Source: Arcuatula senhousia
Lineage: Eukaryota > Mollusca > Bivalvia > Mytilida > Mytilidae
DNA: 64,000 nt
Assembly (NCBI GenBank): GCA_963971305.1
Contig: OZ020311.1
Span: forward strand, 6,882,001 to 6,946,000
Direction of reading: 5' to 3'
Each line of letters begins with the position of its first letter. Position 1 is the first letter of the stretch. Below the pieces are notes generated by a model. It worked only from the letters and a program-made list of their open reading frames with translations, was not told the origin of the DNA and searched no databases. Shown here in pieces: positions 1 to 11,620 of this stretch. Made by a program: the position numbers and the translations under genes.

Positions 1-1747
1 TAGAGACTGTTTTCCAAAATAATTCTGATCAAGGAAGTTAAAATTAACAGGTGGGTCTTCTGCTGAGGATTTCATTAATTCAAATGAAGAAAACAGGTCA
101 GAATCCTGCAAAAGAAGGAAAGGTCAGGATAACAAGAAATGTGTGAGCGATTGCTTACTCATCATACATGTACCCATGCTTCACCCCAAAACAGATGTTG
201 AACAAATTCGAATTATTCAATGTGATAAGAAGAATACATGTATGTCCAAACGAAATAACGCCCTATCATGCAAAATTTTGTAGATTGCGCAATAATAAGT
301 TACTGAAAATACTAACCACTAAAAATTTTAACCTTGAACGCTAATATGGAAAAGTGACTTTGAAGTTGATACAATGTATGCAAGAGAATGCAAGCTCACC
401 CTTCCCCTGAATACCTTGATTTCTATTTTTTTATTTAAGTGGAAAATTTGGCTTTTTAAGCATAAGTGACATATATAAAAATTATTGCAATTTTGGCAAT
501 TATTACCCATTTCATCCCCCTCTAAACTCAAACCCTGGATCCACCCCTGTTGCAATTGGACAGAGGTAAACCATTATATGAAATCCATTCTACAAATGTG
601 GACTTGTGGAGGAGATATAATAAATTTGATTTTAGTGCTTGTATTACAGTCAAATGGGTTTATGCAAATTTAAGATTTTCATGATATGCAAGATTCTCTT
701 CTGGCTTTTGTCTGAGCTGTCTTTTAATAGTACAACCTTTTTAGATAATTTGATCAAGAAAAAGTACATTTTTTACCTCGTGGTTCTAGCCCTCAAAAGA
801 CAATTATCACTCATTGTTTATTTTTTAAGTACAATTGTCATGGGCAAAAACTAATTACTTTTATAGTTTGAACAGCCTAAACAATCAATTATCTCTATTT
901 TTCAATCAAAATGAATATTCAATATACTGCAGACAACTAAATAACTTCCCTTTAACTTGTGTATTATGTATCTATAGGTAATAACAGGAAAACAGCTGAT
1001 TAACTGTGAACTTTAGGTGCATGACCTTTTCATTGTTCAAACTATCCATTTAAATGGATAGTAAATGTTAGAATTTTACCAACTAATTGTCAAATTATAA
1101 AAGTTTTAAAATTAAGTTCTTGTAAAACTGTTCAATATCATCTGACAGCCACTCATCTATATATTTTTGAAATGTTCGGTCTCTAAATTTAGGTCAGGTA
1201 AAAATAAAATTTAAAAAATGCATGTCATTCATGGATTTCCCATTATCATTTTGACTGCATGAGATGATAGATCTATATTTTACTTAAGAATGTCTTAATG
1301 TATAAATTTGAAGACAATAAATTAGTTATGAAATTTTCATAAATTTGAAAACAAAAATAGAGTACACTAAAATAAAAAAAAATAAAACTGACTGATGCAA
1401 GAAAACAAAGAAAAGTTGCCAGTATTAAAATAAAGACACATAAATAAAGATAAATGACATTTCTGTAAAAATGTGGTGTGCTTCATCCAATCAAGAGCAA
1501 ATTTAATAATTACCAAATCCACTTAAACTTACCAAAACTATAATTTGCGTAAATATTTTTTCGAACCAAACGACAGTTTGATCGGTACAAAAAGGTAAAT
1601 TTAATTGAATGTCACGTAAAATAAATCATTGAGAAGCTCGAGATATCAAACCTTGAAGCATGATTCAGCAGTTCCGTTGAGTTTTATTGGTTCTGAAAGC
1701 ATATTTCCACCTATTTCGTTATTGTTTGTTTCTTTTGATTGCGCCAT
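1..1747 (-). CDS. Partial gene, first two coding exons; product not recognised
   Basis: The minus strand holds an ATG (1747-1745) that opens a 32-codon exon, 1652-1747, ending at a GTTTGA donor. An intron of about 1.5 kb ends in a strong acceptor, a pyrimidine run followed by TTTTGCAG at 106-114. The second exon, 105-1, stays open for 35 codons to the window edge. Both joins are in phase 0. The protein starts MAQSKETNNNEIGGNMLSEP and its second exon starts DSDLFSSFELMKSSAEDPP. It is acidic and polar, with no domain I recognise. An overlapping upstream ATG (1760-1758) opens a short out-of-frame reading frame in the leader. The rest of the gene lies left of the window. Exon calls come from splice signals and open frame only; I do not know the function. 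Confidence 0.5.
106..1651 (-). other. Intron of the left-edge gene
   Basis: AT-rich sequence between the two inferred coding exons. It contains CTGGATCCACCCCTG near 534-548, which resembles the terminus of the hAT-like MITEs at 11072 and 51526, probably a truncated remnant. I see no other coding signal. Confidence 0.4.
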
Positions 1748-2104
1748 TTGTGCTTCATGTTGCTGTGCGTATGCTAATTAGAATCATCGGAACACCTCTG
1801 CTGTCTTTATGTTCAGGTCGTTTGGTTGTTTTTTGGCGGGAAAAATAAAACCTGAAAAAAGGGGGGGTAGTAATATACAAAATGATTTTCAAGGCTTTGT
1901 ATTTAAAGCCACTTGCTTTTATTTATTTTTTTTTTTCATCAACAACTGTAATACTAGATTCATATATCACAGCATGCCACTCTTTTTCTAAAAAAAAAAC
2001 AAAAAAAAACAGACAATTTTATGAAATTCAAAAAACCTTTCTCTTCCTTCTCTGTGCAGAAAAAAAAAACTTCAATACACATGTTTTTTTTTTCACTGCT
2101 ATAT

Positions 2105-2140
2105 CATAGACCTGTATATAGTTAATACTATACAGGTCTG
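2105..2140. mobile_element. Degenerate foldback element, CATAGACCTGTATAT family
   Basis: A palindrome starting CATAGACCTGTATAT and ending ATACAGGTCTG. It is a short member of the family at 54132-54661 and 54856-54900. Flanking 7-mers GCTATAT and GTTATAC agree at 5 of 7 positions, so this looks like an old insertion. Confidence 0.55.
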
Positions 2141-2346
2141 GTTATACATCTTATTAGCTCTTTTTTTTAATACCTAGTTGAAGTTCATCATGCTTTTGTG
2201 TTTTTTGTCAAGTATAATTTCAATGATTTGAAATCTTCAATCATTCGATCTGCAAATAATTGAGCAACTCAAAACCAAGTTATTAAATATATTTAATAAA
2301 GCATACTTTTTTCAAAATGTGAACCAATATGTTATTAAGCAAGCTC

Positions 2347-2366
2347 GGGGGGGGGGGGGGGGGGGG
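2347..2366. repeat. Poly-G run (20 G)
   Basis: Twenty consecutive G. The length may be unreliable in an assembly. It could form a G-quadruplex, but nothing nearby suggests a role. Confidence 0.9.
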
Positions 2367-2689
2367 CTGTGAACAATTTAAGTCTTTTTGGCCAATTCGA
2401 ATTGCAATTCCAATAATTAATAACTCCTATTTTGTAAAATCAAAATATGTCACTTACGACAATAAGTGATTATGATGATATGATCAACTACCTAGTACCC
2501 GGGCTAGTACCTACCTATGATCAATGATCAAAATGCACAAAGGAGGTACCTTTCAGCTCCCTTATCCCAAAAACAAGAATATGTCCAAAAGACATACTTC
2601 CCCATCTCGCAACATTTATTTTTCTCTGCAATCACTAAAGCATCAATATGGTTGCTAAGGCACTTGTCGGTCAGAGGGAATAGAATTTA

Positions 2690-3850
2690 AGCTACCATTC
2701 CTTTAACCATTCTTCTATAAGTGGCCATTCATGAGGAAAATGTGGGTCACAGCCAGCATCGGAAGCATGCACTGTGCTTAGCATCAATAAGTGCACCTAC
2801 CATACCAATATAGTTAATGGGGCACATGTCAGTAAGAAGGACTGATTGGACTGAATGTCCTGCCCAAAAAAAATCCTAATTTCCTTGACTGCAATGTAAT
2901 ACACTGTGTTCAAAACAAGAATAAACCATTCTTCTATATGTGGTCATTCATGCCAAAAATATAGGTCATAGCCAGCATCCGAAGCATGCATTGTGCTTAG
3001 CATCACTAGGTGCACATACAATATCAATAAGGTTGATGTGGCACTTTTCAGTAAGTGGGAATCTACTTTAACCATTCTTCTGTGCGTGGTCATTCATGCG
3101 GAAAATATGGGTCACATCCAGCATCCAAAGCACGCATTGTGCTTAGCATCACTAGATGCACCTACCATACCAATATGATTGATGTGGCATTTGACAGTAA
3201 GTGGGAATTTGGAAATATGGGGATTTGGGACGGACGGACGTAGATGGGGCATAAAAATTGTTGAATACTTATAATGGTGGTGTAATATGACTAAAAATGT
3301 TGAAAAAAACATGAAAATGCATACAACAGACACAGTGCCCCGCTTTAATATCTGCACCTGAGGCACTTTTCAGTTTTAAGCGGAATGGGCTTAAACCATT
3401 CTTCTTTTTTGAGTGGTCCTCCATGAGAAAAATATAGGTCATATATATACACACCAGCATCCGGAACTTTCTTTGAGCTTTGCATTCCTAGGTGTATCTA
3501 TCACACAAATATGGTTGCTGTGGCACTTGTCAGGAAGCAGTAATGGACTTAAAATCAGTCTTCTTAAAGAGGACATGCCTGTGGAAAATATAGGTCACAG
3601 CCAGCATCTGAATCATGCATCGTGCTAAGCATCAATAGGTGTATCTAAAATACCAAAATATGGTTGCTGTGGCACTTGCAAGTGGGCTCTATAAGTGGTC
3701 ATCCAATCAAATTCCTTGCAGAAAATATGGGTCACAGCCAGCATCTGAAGCATCCTTTGTGCTTAGCATCACTAGGTGTATCTATCATACCAATATGGTT
3801 TCTAATTGGCACTTGTCAGTAAGTGGGAATAAGGGAATTTTTGAAGGACA
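2690..3850. repeat. Degenerate tandem repeat block with GGAC tail
   Basis: About six diverged copies of a 150-220 bp unit. Recognisable cores are ACCATTCTTCTAT, then GAAAATATGGGTCACAG, then CCAGCATC, then GTGCTTAGCATCA. The ACCATT core occurs at 2706, 2924, 3071 and 3394. A GGACGGACG run and GGGGCATAAAAATTG near 3229-3259 resemble the 3' ends of the Pearl-like elements further right. The short open frames here run in several phases and are not genes. Confidence 0.7.
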
Positions 3851-4055
3851 AACAGTTCAGCAAAATCCAATAAGCTACCTCAGAGGAATTTGGCCCATAA
3901 AGTGCTCCTAGTTATGATCTTAAATTCACTGTCTGGCCTCTTTTGCCAAGCAAGGGGTGAATGTAATAGGTTTTTTTTATACATATTTTGAATGTCTAAG
4001 AAGGCGACTTAAACCATTAACTATTAGATGGAGGAAAAAAACGATTTTGATGTGC

Positions 4056-4063
4056 CCTTTTCC
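4056..4063. repeat. Left target-site duplication CCTTTTCC
   Basis: Eight bases directly outside the left terminus of the 18-kb element, identical to 22103-22110. Confidence 0.8.
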
Positions 4064-4453
4064 GGCTATTGGTACTTTGCGGAACGGAACGGAACGAAAC
4101 GGAACGGAACGGAACAAGACATGGGGATCCATAAGGGGAAAATTTTTATTAATATATTTTTTTTAACTATGACAAGGACTTGCTTCTAAACTAGTCCTTG
4201 TGTATGAATTTCACATTTTTGTATCATAAATTAAAAGTTTTATAAATCATCCCTACTTTAATAGTCTGTTCAGATATTTAAAGCTATATTTTAACATGGC
4301 CTTAAATAATTAGTAAACTAGTAAGTTGTCAACGCATAATGAAAGTCATTGCTGTCTCTCAGCCATTTTTTACTTAAATAAGACATATGTACATGAAGAT
4401 AAATTTGAGAATACAATCTTGTTCCGTTTCGTTCCGTTAAATACCATTACCCG
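4064..4453 (+). mobile_element. Left outer unit of the 18-kb element
   Basis: It begins GGCTATTGGTACTTTGCGG followed by (GGAAC)n and ends with a (GTTCC)n stretch running into AAATACCATTACCC. These are the termini of a 332-bp monomer, but the interior (about 4113-4418) is unrelated. It therefore looks like a sister MITE with different filler. An exact inverted copy is at 21718-22102. Confidence 0.7.
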
Positions 4454-7400
4454 GGGGCTAATGGTACTTTGCGGAACGGAACGGAACAAAACTTTTTTCT
4501 TCCAAATTTCATTTTCGCACAAAGTTTCCACCATCGTGATAAGAAATAGACATATGAAACACTTGAAATGTAAAGAAAATACAACAAGTTGTCCGCAATT
4601 ATTTATTATACCTACCTTCTGAGAAGATGAACCTATTCAGGCTAGAACTAAAAGGAGTGCGTTTAGATCTAGGTATAGTATTGGGTTATCTTAGAAATAG
4701 ATGATAGAGACTCTGATATGCTACTAATGACGAAAATCGAAAAAAAAATCTTGTTCCGTTTCGTTCCGTTAAATACCATTACCCGGGGGCTAATGGTACT
4801 TTGCGGAACGGAACGGAACAAAACTTTTTTCTTCCAAATTTCATTTTCGCACAAAGTTTCCACCATCGTGATAAGAAATAGACATATGAAACACTTGAAA
4901 TGTAAAGAAAATACAACAAGTTGTCCGCAATTATTTATTATACCTACCTTCTGAGAAGATGAACCTATTCAGGCTAGAACTAAAAGGGGTGCGTTTAGAT
5001 CTAGGTATAGTATTGGGTTATCTTAGAAATAGATGATAGAGACTCTGATATGCTACTAATGACGAAAATCGAAAAAAAAATCTTGTTCCGTTTCGTTCCG
5101 TTAAATACCATTACCCGGGGGCTAATGGTACTTTGCGGAACGGAACGGAACAAAACTTTTTTCTTCCAAATTTCATTTTCGCACAAAGTTTCCACCATCG
5201 TGATAAGAAATAGACATATGAAACACTTGAAATGTAAAGAAAATACAACAAGTTGTCCGCAATTATTTATTATACCTACCTTCTGAGAAGATGAACCTAT
5301 TCAGGCTAGAACTAAAAGGAGTGCGTTTAGATCTAGGTATAGTATTGGGTTATCTTAGAAATAGATGATAGAGACTCTGATATGCTACTAATGACGAAAA
5401 TCGAAAAAAAAATCTTGTTCCGTTTCGTTCCGTTAAATACCATTACCCGGGGGCTAATGGTACTTTGCGGAACGGAACGGAACAAAACTTTTTTCTTCCA
5501 AATTTCATTTTCGCACAAAGTTTCCACCATCGTGATAAGAAATAGACATATGAAACACTTGAAATGTAAAGAAAATACAACAAGTTGTCCGCAATTATTT
5601 ATTATACCTACCTTCTGAGAAGATGAACCTATTCAGGCTAGAACTAAAAGGGGTGCGTTTAGATCTAGGTATAGTATTGGGTTATCTTAGAAATAGATGA
5701 TAGAGACTCTGATATGCTACTAATGACGAAAATCGAAAAAAAAATCTTGTTCCGTTTCGTTCCGTTAAATACCATTACCCGGGGGCTAATGGTACTTTGC
5801 GGAACGGAACGGAACAAAACTTTTTTCTTCCAAATTTCATTTTCGCACAAAGTTTCCACCATCGTGATAAGAAATAGACATATGAAACACTTGAAATGTA
5901 AAGAAAATACAACAAGTTGTCCGCAATTATTTATTATACCTACCTTCTGAGAAGATGAACCTATTCAGGCTAGAACTAAAAGGAGTGCGTTTAGATCTAG
6001 GTATAGTATTGGGTTATCTTAGAAATAGATGATAGAGACTCTGATATGCTACTAATGACGAAAATCGAAAAAAAAATCTTGTTCCGTTTCGTTCCGTTAA
6101 ATACCATTACCCGGGGGCTAATGGTACTTTGCGGAACGGAACGGAACAAAACTTTTTTCTTCCAAATTTCATTTTCGCACAAAGTTTCCACCATCGTGAT
6201 AAGAAATAGACATATGAAACACTTGAAATGTAAAGAAAATACAACAAGTTGTCCGCAATTATTTATTATACCTACCTTCTGAGAAGATGAACCTATTCAG
6301 GCTAGAACTAAAAGGAGTGCGTTTAGATCTAGGTATAGTATTGGGTTATCTTAGAAATAGATGATAGAGACTCTGATATGCTACTAATGACGAAAATCGA
6401 AAAAAAAATCTTGTTCCGTTTCGTTCCGTTAAATACCATTACCCGGGGGCTAATGGTACTTTGCGGAACGGAACGGAACAAAACTTTTTTCTTCCAAATT
6501 TCATTTTCGCACAAAGTTTCCACCATCGTGATAAGAAATAGACATATGAAACACTTGAAATGTAAAGAAAATACAACAAGTTGTCCGCAATTATTTATTA
6601 TACCTACCTTCTGAGAAGATGAACCTATTCAGGCTAGAACTAAAAGGAGTGCGTTTAGATCTAGGTATAGTATTGGGTTATCTTAGAAATAGATGATAGA
6701 GACTCTGATATGCTACTAATGACGAAAATCGAAAAAAAAATCTTGTTCCGTTTCGTTCCGTTAAATACCATTACCCGGGGGCTAATGGTACTTTGCGGAA
6801 CGGAACGGAACAAAAAATTTTTCTTCCAAATTTCATTTTCGCACAAAGTTTCCACCATCGTGATAAGAAATAGACATATGAAACACTTGAAATGTAAAGA
6901 AAATACAACAAGTTGTCCGCAATTATTTATTATACCTACCTTCTGAGAAGATGAACCTATTCAGGCTAGAACTAAAAGGAGTGCGTTTAGATCTAGGTAT
7001 AGTATTGGGTTATCTTAGAAATAGATGATAGAGACTCTGATATGCTACTAATGACGAAAATCGAAAAAAAAATCTTGTTCCGTTTCGTTCCGTTAAATAC
7101 CATTACCCGGGGGCTAATGGTACTTTGCGGAACGGAACGGAACAAAACTTTTTTCTTCCAAATTTCATTTTCGCACAAAGTTTCCACCATCGTGATAAGA
7201 AATAGACATATGAAACACTTGAAATGTAAAGAAAATACAACAAGTTGTCCGCAATTATTTATTATACCTACCTTCTGAGAAGATGAACCTATTCAGGCTA
7301 GAACTAAAAGGAGTGCGTTTAGATCTAGGTATAGTATTGGGTTATCTTAGAAATAGATGATAGAGACTCTGATATGCTACTAATGACGAAAATCGAAAAA

Positions 7401-7849
7401 AAAATCTTGTTCCGTTTCGTTCCGTTAAATACCATTACCCGGGGGCTAATGGTACTTTGCGGAACGGAACGGAACAAAAAATTTTTCTTCCAAATTTCAT
7501 TTTCGCACAAAGTTTCCACCATCGTGATAAGAAATAGACATATGAAACACTTGAAATGTAAAGAAAATACAACAAGTTGTCCGCAATTATTTATTATACC
7601 TACCTTCTGAGAAGATGAACCTATTCAGGCTAGAACTAAAAGGAGTGCGTTTAGATCTAGGTATAGTATTGGGTTATCTTAGAAATAGATGATAGAGACT
7701 CTGATATGCTACTAATGACGAAAATCGAAAAAAAAATCTTGTTCCGTTTCGTTCCGTTAAATACCATTACCCGGGGGCTAATGGTACTTTGCGGAACGGA
7801 ACGGAACGGAACAAAAATTTTTTCTTCCAAATTTCATTTTCGCACAAAT
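4454..7849 (+). repeat. Left array, 332-bp monomer, about 10.2 copies
   Basis: Near-identical monomers in direct orientation with a period of exactly 332 bp. Each runs from GGGGCTAATGGTACTTTGCG to AAATACCATTACCC, so two neighbours meet at a palindrome centred on CCCGGGGG. Sites differing between copies include AAAACTTTTTTC versus AAAAAATTTTTC, and GGAGTGCG versus GGGGTGCG, which alternates in the first copies. The last unit has an extra GGAAC and breaks off at 7849. Recurring 78- and 65-residue open frames on the two strands come from this repetition and are not genes. Confidence 0.9.
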
Positions 7850-8117
7850 TTTTTATTATTGGGACTAATCTGTATAAAATCCCTGTAGTGCAGCGGTTTG
7901 ACTTGGAAAAAAATGAGTTTAATGCTCCGACAGAACACACACCTATATTGTATATCATTTTAAAGAGGAACATCTCTACTTTCAGATAAAACAGGTCGTC
8001 ACATGTTTTTATCGGGCAAATTTAAAATATTCTGGAACCCGTTTTTATTTTCTACTGTGTTTATATAATTATTGAGTGTCCGTATTAATTATTATTTGAT
8101 ATAATTATAATTCTTCA

Positions 8118-8811
8118 ATGTGTTTCAATTCTACATTGAAATCACCACTTTACAACATCTACGGATTAAATCAACCCATCACCGCAGTCTCGTTTCACTT
8201 CCAGCCAGGATATCGAACGTACAACACACGTTTTTTACTTTCTCCATTTGGATCAGGAATCCGGGCAAACTACAACGTATGTTTGATTTTAATTGTTGTA
8301 ATATGAATCTAATTAACTCTTAAAGCCGTCTACATATTTATTTTAATACGTTTACCTGTATATTTCAACGGATGTGAGAAACAAATTGTACTTTCGTTTT
8401 AATGAAAATTCAACTTTCACTTTCGTTTTCAATTGGAATATGATTTCGTCCCTTGGACCTTTCGTCACTAGAAACAACAATTAAACCGTCGATGTTTGAT
8501 GAACTTTAAAATGTTTTAATGCATTTTCATCCACATTTTGGAACATTTATTCCATGCCTGGATAGTCGTTGGAAATGTCCGTTAACCTCTGGAATGAGCA
8601 CCACCTGGCCGGTTAACCACTTAATGGTCCGTTAACAAGTTTCGAGTTTTCACAGATTAATGAACTCAATTTATTATTTTCTTAATGATGACTTTAATTA
8701 TCTAAATTATTTCATTGTAATTTCCAGTAAGATTTATTATTGTTATCTTTATATTTTCAGACTTTTACCACCTTTTATTGGGACACTTTATTGTGGAATA
8801 AACGTCATTAA
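8118..8811 (+). CDS. Possible two-exon small ORF in the cargo
   Basis: ATG at 8118 opens 53 codons, beginning MCFNSTLKSPLYNIYGLNQP, up to a perfect donor GTATGT near 8277. An acceptor TTTATATTTTCAG ends near 8760. Joining in phase 0 adds TFTTFYWDTLLWNKRH before a TAA, giving about 69 residues. The splice signals are good and the first exon has fairly balanced composition, but nothing matches a family I know and another frame is also open through the first exon. It could be a captured gene fragment or chance. Confidence 0.2.
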
Positions 8812-9734
8812 AACTCCACTTGGATTTCTTTGGCCGTTTGCCCGATTGGTTAAGCTAGCTGTCTCCGGAACAGCATATAAAATATAAGGGGTCAAAACTC
8901 ACTAGTTGGAAAATTTTAAATTTTGAGTGTTCGCTTTGAACCCTCGGCTCTTATAATTGCGATGAGTTATAATGAAAATAGTGAGTTGGATTTTATTCTA
9001 AAAGATGGCTTTTTGCAATAAGTGCAAAAACAATATTTAGGAACGTTAAATAAATGACGTAAAATGACGTTTTCGTTGGCTCTGAGAAAATGCGTAAAAA
9101 TGATATATATTTTTCATTTTTTGCCGCTCTAATTTAATTTTTGATCTCTAAAAAGCATTAATATTGCAATTCAGACTATTAACTTTCCTATAAAGCAGGT
9201 TTTGTATTAATAAATAAATTAACGGTAACGTAGGAGGCCTCCAAAAATGAAACGGCTAACCCAAAAGTCGTCTCCCATCAGTTATTTTTGTTGGTTATTT
9301 CATGCTTTTTGACAACCGTAGTACATATTAAGCATATATTCATTAGATAATTGCAAAAGATTTACAGAAAAGACTTTTTTACAAAATTATTTTTTCATAT
9401 CCTAATGTTAAGACGTATGGAAAGCTATAGTGGAAATCGTCATTAACAAATGATTTTCCATTGGTGTCAATGGGAAACCTTTCGGCAATTCAATAATTTG
9501 ACAAACGTACAATCTATAATTTGAACGGCCGCAGTCTGTATGGTTGTGAGAAAAATATTTCATTCGATTAGCTTGATAGTTATAGGATTTATGTAGTTGA
9601 TTATCAGCGATATCTGTTGTTTATCAGCGATATCTGTTGTTGAGTTTAGTACAAATTCCCTAGGATTGGAATTAATTCTCGAATTCATACTAAATTAAAG
9701 ACTCTCTGTACTGGAGTCTGAATCGCAAACCTGG

Positions 9735-9985
9735 TCAGCAATGATACTTTTCAGAGACACAGATGATGGAAAGCGGCATCCGAATATCAAAACTTCGAAA
9801 TTTCGAAGACAAAACGACAACGGCAACACAAAGAAACAACATAAAACCACAAAAATAACTGAAAAACAACTAGCAACACTAGCTCAAGTCGTAACAATAG
9901 TGAACTCAGGTGTTTCGGAAAAGTAACTTCACTAAGTAGTTCCTACTGCTATAGCACATCCGTCGTGTTAATCAGGCCTTTTAAA
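9735..9985 (-). pseudogene. Eroded 3' end of the Penelope-like retroelement
   Basis: Read on the minus strand, this is a diverged copy of the non-coding 3' tail shared by the copies ending near 24514, 41678 and 51873. The order CCGAATATCAAAA, then AACTGAA..CAAC, then GTGAACTCAGGTG, then GCACATCCGTCG is kept. No coding part remains. It is the most diverged of the four copies, so probably the oldest. Confidence 0.6.
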
Positions 9986-11071
9986 TTGTTCGTGGTATTG
10001 AGCTCAAATTTAATGCGGGATCCCCTTAATTTTAGTGCCTTACATGGGGAATAACTTCTTAGAGGAACGTCCCTACAACTTTTAACGTTTACATGTACAA
10101 ATAAATACATTTTTACAGTTCGATATGCAGTTTTAATTGCTCAAATATCTTTTTCATGATATAGACTAAATTGGAAAAATCAGGCAAAATGGCTACAACA
10201 ACTATTTAACTTCTACATTGATTATTGGGTCGTCTTCTTAATTTTATGATCTCAACATCTTATTAAGGTCCTCGACGTTTGTTTTTTACCACCATTCCGT
10301 AGTTGCAAAAAAGCTGTAATTAACTCACATTTTCTAATTTTTGTGAGGTCCGACATGTTTACGACCAGTGTAACCCAACTATGGCCATGTAAAGGACTTT
10401 CTAAAAAACATTTAAAAATAGTCTGGTGTTGCAATTTTCTTAAAGTTTGGTACTTTCGAAGGAGTAAATTGCGTACAAAAATTGTTAGTACAGACGGGCA
10501 GATGAGTTAAATTAATACCCGTATACCATTTTCTGGTATGGCATTCGTGAAGCAACCGATATTAGACCAAGCATAGCTTCAGGCAAAACCATACTAGAAG
10601 TTACCTTATGAAAAATCAAGTTTTTATGGTTCGACCACGAATATAGTTGACCTGACATATATATAGTTGTTCCCTTAACTGTCCGTCTGTACGTCTGTAG
10701 TGATTTGCTATTATGTCTGATATATATCTTGGCAGGGTGCGAATACTGACACATTTTATAGGGAGGGGATGCCACATACTGGCTCTCTGTGAACCAATAG
10801 TGTGTTCCAGACCAGTTTTGCTGAACATAAAAAGGATGGGGGATCAGGTGGTATTCGCCTAAATGATGCAATAGGATTATGGTAATGCACTAATAGATTT
10901 ATTTTGATAGAGTGACACAGAACACGATTATAGCGGAACGAAGCTGGAGCTGTAAGCTTAAGATACTAGTAGCTGCATGAGAAATCAGTTTAGAAAATCA
11001 AACCATGTTCCCCTTTAAAAGTTTTATGTCAGCCTATATCACTCAGAATATAATTACAAAACCCCTATACC

Positions 11072-11219
11072 CAGTGGCGGGTCCAGAAGGGGGTGGTTTC
11101 GAAATTTTTAAATTTTCGTGTAGATATTCAGGAAAATTGGTCTGGAACCCCTCCTTTGGCCAACAGTACCCAGTATGTGGACCCCCCTCCCTTTTCGAAA
11201 ATTTCTGGGTCCGCCCCTG
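11072..11219. mobile_element. hAT-like MITE
   Basis: The ends CAGTGGCGGGTCCAGAAG and TTCTGGGTCCGCCCCTG are imperfect inverted repeats of the CAGNGGCGGATCCAG type seen in hAT MITEs. ATACC flanks both sides (11067-11071, 11220-11224). hAT elements normally give 8 bp, so the full duplication is not preserved or the class is wrong. No coding content. Confidence 0.65.
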
Positions 11220-11399
11220 ATACCAAAAGCTGCATATCAGATTGGTACATTTTAAACAATTGTTGGTACATGTATTGTAAAGCTATTTAAATAAATGCAT
11301 TTTTATACAAACAACAGACGATATTGAGATGTTAAATAAGTGTATACGATACAACTAACTACACAAACATAAACAGCAATTCAAAAAATCACAACGGAA

Positions 11400-11620
11400 A
11401 ACATCAAGCAGTCTTCAACATGACCAGAGGTCACTGCTTGCCGTCATGCATTGGCCCAAGACTTATAATACAATACAAAAGTTTCAAAACTAATCCCTTA
11501 ATCATCAACGAAAGACAAGGACAAACAAAGGCTTTGGCAAAGTTTCTTGGCTTAGGACAGGCACATATAAAATGTGGCGGGGTTAAACTAGTGTTTTTTA
11601 TCCAACCTTCCCCCTATTGA
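11400..11620 (+). repeat. Unassigned stretch, possible dispersed-repeat remnant
   Basis: Reads GGCACATATAAAATGTGGCGGGGTTAAAC and similar phrases that look like a tail of a dispersed repeat rather than a gene. I cannot name the family. The 66-codon frame over it has no recognisable features. Confidence 0.25.

Larger units (their letters stand above)
1748..2690. other. AT-rich intergenic, upstream of the left-edge gene
   Basis: Probable 5' flank and promoter side of the minus-strand gene at 1-1747. It holds long A and T runs, the small palindrome at 2105-2140 and the G run at 2347-2366. I see no gene. Confidence 0.4.

Noticed and set aside
4080..4112. (GGAAC)n runs as human-type satellite II/III
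   Set aside because: Runs are only a few units long and belong to the terminal inverted repeats of the monomer.
10512..10871. 119-residue minus-strand frame as a gene
   Set aside because: No recognisable domain, a second overlapping frame is also open, and no splice or promoter context supports it.
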